From Anaeromyces robustus (Eukaryota > Neocallimastigomycota > Neocallimastigomycetes > Neocallimastigales > Neocallimastigaceae), in the NCBI GenBank assembly GCA_002104895.1, contig MCFG01000765.1, positions 1 to 10,307 on the forward strand: a stretch of DNA of 10,307 nt. Direction: 5' to 3'. The notes beneath the pieces are model-generated. The model was not told the origin of the DNA, did not search any database, and saw only the letters and a list, made by a program, of their open reading frames with translations. Numbering within the stretch: the first letter of the stretch is position 1; every line of letters starts with the position of its first letter. The position numbers and the translations under genes are program-made. Shown here in pieces: positions 8,127-10,307 of this stretch.

Positions 8127-8482
8127 TACTACTAGTAAACAATGAATAAATAATAAAAATAAATAAATAATATATTATTATTTATTTATATATTATTAAT
8201 ATATAAAAAGAAAAATAAAAGTAAAATGTTTCGATTTAAATAAAATATAAACAAATAAACTACATACAATTAATTATTAATATTTATATATACATTTTTA
8301 AATATCCAACAATAATTATTATCATTTATCTTTATATATATAATAATATTAAATTTTTTAAATTTAAATATAAAAAAAATATTGATATAACATAAAATAC
8401 TAATTTTTTATACGATTACATTTCTTATTATATATAAATAAAGGATTCTTATTACAAATTTCAATAAAATATATTTATTTCG

Positions 8483-8520
8483 AAATATTGTTTATAATAT
8501 TAATATTATAAACAATATTT
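8483..8520. repeat. Perfect 38-bp palindrome, 19-bp arms, no spacer
   Basis: The left arm AAATATTGTTTATAATATT is followed directly by its exact reverse complement AATATTATAAACAATATTT. The symmetry ends at once on both sides (G against T). The arms are not simple-repeat sequence and contain one G/C pair. No gene is adjacent. Confidence 0.9.
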
Positions 8521-8885
8521 TCATATCATTCTAATTTCATTTATTAATTTGTTCATTTAAAACTATGTTTATTTTACTTGTTAATACATACAAATTTAAA
8601 ATGTTATAAATATGTATATATAATCTTTTATATGTTTACTATTGATATTTACATTTATTATTTTAAATCTAAAATATATTTAACAATAAAAAAGAATACA
8701 TATAAAAAACTTACTATAGTCCTTAATATAATAATATACATCACTTTTAATATATTTATTATTAAATTAATAGTGATAAATAACTAAGGCTTTCAATAGC
8801 ATTCTTGTATTTTACAGTGACTATATCAGAATGTTCATTGATATATTACAATAATATAAATATAAAAATATATTTGCAAATGATT

Positions 8886-8898
8886 TTTATTTATTTAC

Positions 8899-8929
<31 letters not shown>

Positions 8930-8960
8930 TTATTTATATTTATTTATTTATTTATTTACA
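8886..8960. repeat. (TTTA)n microsatellite
   Basis: About 18 tetranucleotide units on the plus strand with one slipped unit in the middle. It is the same motif as in kinase introns 10 and 11. Confidence 0.9.
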
Positions 8961-9209
8961 ATTATTTATATTTAAAATATTTCTTAATAATATTTTAATT
9001 TTTCTTTATTTCGCTTTTATATATTTTATTATTTATGTCTTCTTGTTATTATTAATATTTTGTTTTGTTTTTATTTTTAAAATAAAATTAAAATAAAAAA
9101 GATGTTAAAAAATTTAAATTATTTTGTCATTAAATTTATTAAAATATTTATTTAATTATTATATCTTTTAGTTTTAACATATATTATTTAATAAATTTAA
9201 TTATCATTA

Positions 9210-9310
9210 ATATATTGTATTATATTATACAATATATAACTTTTGAATTAGTAAATTAAGCAACAATTCAAAAGTATTTTAATTTTGTGGAAAGTCTCAA
9301 TAATTTACTA
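9210..9310. repeat. Cluster of three overlapping inverted repeats
   Basis: 9210-9220 pairs with 9227-9237 (11 bp, loop 6). 9239-9249 pairs with 9265-9275 (ACTTTTGAATT, 11 bp). About 9248-9257 pairs with 9301-9310 (10 bp around TAGTAAATTA). The second pair is less AT-simple than the rest. No coding capacity or target-site duplication was seen. Confidence 0.55.
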
Positions 9311-10307
9311 CAATCATAAATATTAAACTGTAGGTAAATGTTTGTAATTGTATAGTAATAATAACAATTATTATGAAAAATAAGAGTTTAAAAAATTAAA
9401 TTGCCATTAAAATAATTAATGAATATTAAATTTTCCACTATCAACAGCAGCAAATATTATTTTTATTATATATGTAGAAAATGACAATATATTTATTTTT
9501 ATTCAATAATTTTATTTTATTATATTTAATTAATATATATAATAAAATAGGATTTAGATTTAATTAAATTATATAAAAAAAATTAATTATTATTATTATA
9601 AATAGCACACTATTTGATATATACAATGAAAAAAATAATAAATAAATATCAATGAAAAAAAATATTTTTAATATTAGACCTGATTAAATACATCATCATT
9701 ATTATTATTATTATATGATTTTCAATATATATAACCATATCTATAATATTTTATATGACATTAATAAAGATATAAATAATTATTTTTTCAAAGAAAAATA
9801 TAAATATTAAAATAGATTATATATAAGTAAATACTAGAATTTTAAATTTTAATGTATCATTTTCTACCAATAAAATTTAGTATCAAGTAAAAAGTGTAAC
9901 CATACTATAATGTAAACAAAAATTTTTTATTAAATAATTGTACCGTGTTAGGGTTTCACTTTTAATTAATTGTATTTTAATATTTTAATATTACACCAAA
10001 TAACCAAGAATTTATAATAACTGATATATAAATAATATTATATATAAAAAATTATAAATATATCTCTATTCAAATAAACTATTAAATAAAAAAAATTATT
10101 TAAATGTCTATTAAGATTTATATTAGTTTTACAATTATGATAAATTATTTAAATCTTTCATTAAAAATAATATATTAAAAATTATTTTATAAAAATCAAA
10201 AAAAAAGAATATTTTTATTATTTATAATAATAATTAAATATATGTAAAAATTATTATTTATAATTTTTAAATAATATTAAAAAAACTAACAATACTTTTT
10301 TCAAAAA

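Larger units (their letters stand above)
7373..8482. other. Upstream region of the kinase, gene-free
   Basis: The bases before the kinase ATG read ATCAAAATG on the minus strand, an A-rich start context. Beyond it lie an A-rich AAAAC/AAAAT tract (about 7463-7496), a 9-bp minisatellite (7622-7735) and a T13/A12 junction (8102-8126). These A/T tracts could keep a promoter nucleosome-poor, but no specific regulatory site can be named. No coding-like frame was seen on either strand. Confidence 0.5.
8521..10307. other. Gene-free AT-rich stretch to the window end
   Basis: No supported gene. It holds a (TTTA)n tract (8886-8960), inverted repeats (9210-9310) and two weak exon-like stretches on the minus strand (about 8773-8850 and 9427-9500). 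The remaining sequence is A/T-rich with frequent stops in all six frames. Confidence 0.55.

Noticed and set aside
8578-8787. 69-codon plus-strand frame
   Set aside because: It begins at TTG rather than ATG and has only AT-driven residues (Ile, Tyr, Lys, Asn). About one such frame is expected by chance in this window.

Overview
The window is an extremely AT-rich piece of eukaryotic nuclear DNA. Protein-coding stretches are broken by short AT-rich introns (GTAAAT/GTAAGT-type donors, AG acceptors). Intergenic DNA is almost pure A/T, with many (TTTA)n, (AAT)n and homopolymer tracts. The predicted protein carries Asn, Asp, His and Ser runs. This combination, with many introns and a fungal-type actin-patch kinase, fits an anaerobic gut fungus (Neocallimastigomycota) best. 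That placement is inference; a dictyostelid or another AT-rich eukaryote is not excluded.

The main gene is on the minus strand, from 7372 down to 2434, and has 12 exons. It encodes a Ser/Thr kinase of the NAK (Numb-associated kinase) family, the group of yeast Ark1/Prk1/Akl1 and animal AAK1/BIKE/GAK. The N-terminal kinase domain has every catalytic motif. It is followed by a disordered tail of about 770 residues with short linear motifs typical of the endocytic machinery: NPF, DPF, two overlapping FxDxF, and a proline-rich KPxxL SH3 site. Ark1/Prk1/AAK1 kinases regulate clathrin and actin-patch assembly by phosphorylating coat adaptors, and the tail motifs suggest the same job here. As written the reading frame is broken by four one-base slips (exon 1, exon 5, exon 8/9 junction, exon 9). 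Splice sites and frames are otherwise intact, so I favour base-call or assembly indels over a pseudogene.

A second, small gene also lies on the minus strand at 1154-671. It has three short exons whose phases fit perfectly and encode about 81 residues. No family was recognised.

The rest is non-coding as far as can be seen. 1-670 holds degenerate direct repeats and simple repeats. 1155-2433 holds a strong 13-bp hairpin, a 350-bp T-rich tract and one exon-like open stretch. 7373-10307 holds the presumed kinase promoter, a 9-bp minisatellite, a perfect 38-bp palindrome, a (TTTA)n tract and a cluster of inverted repeats. No RNA gene, transposase or CRISPR was found.

The most interesting observations are the chain of frameshifts in an otherwise well-preserved kinase, a 36-nt in-frame microexon encoding the alpha-F core of the kinase fold, and an in-frame proline-rich exon flanked by complementary tetranucleotide repeats that could loop it out. 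The perfect 38-bp palindrome in gene-free DNA is also notable.
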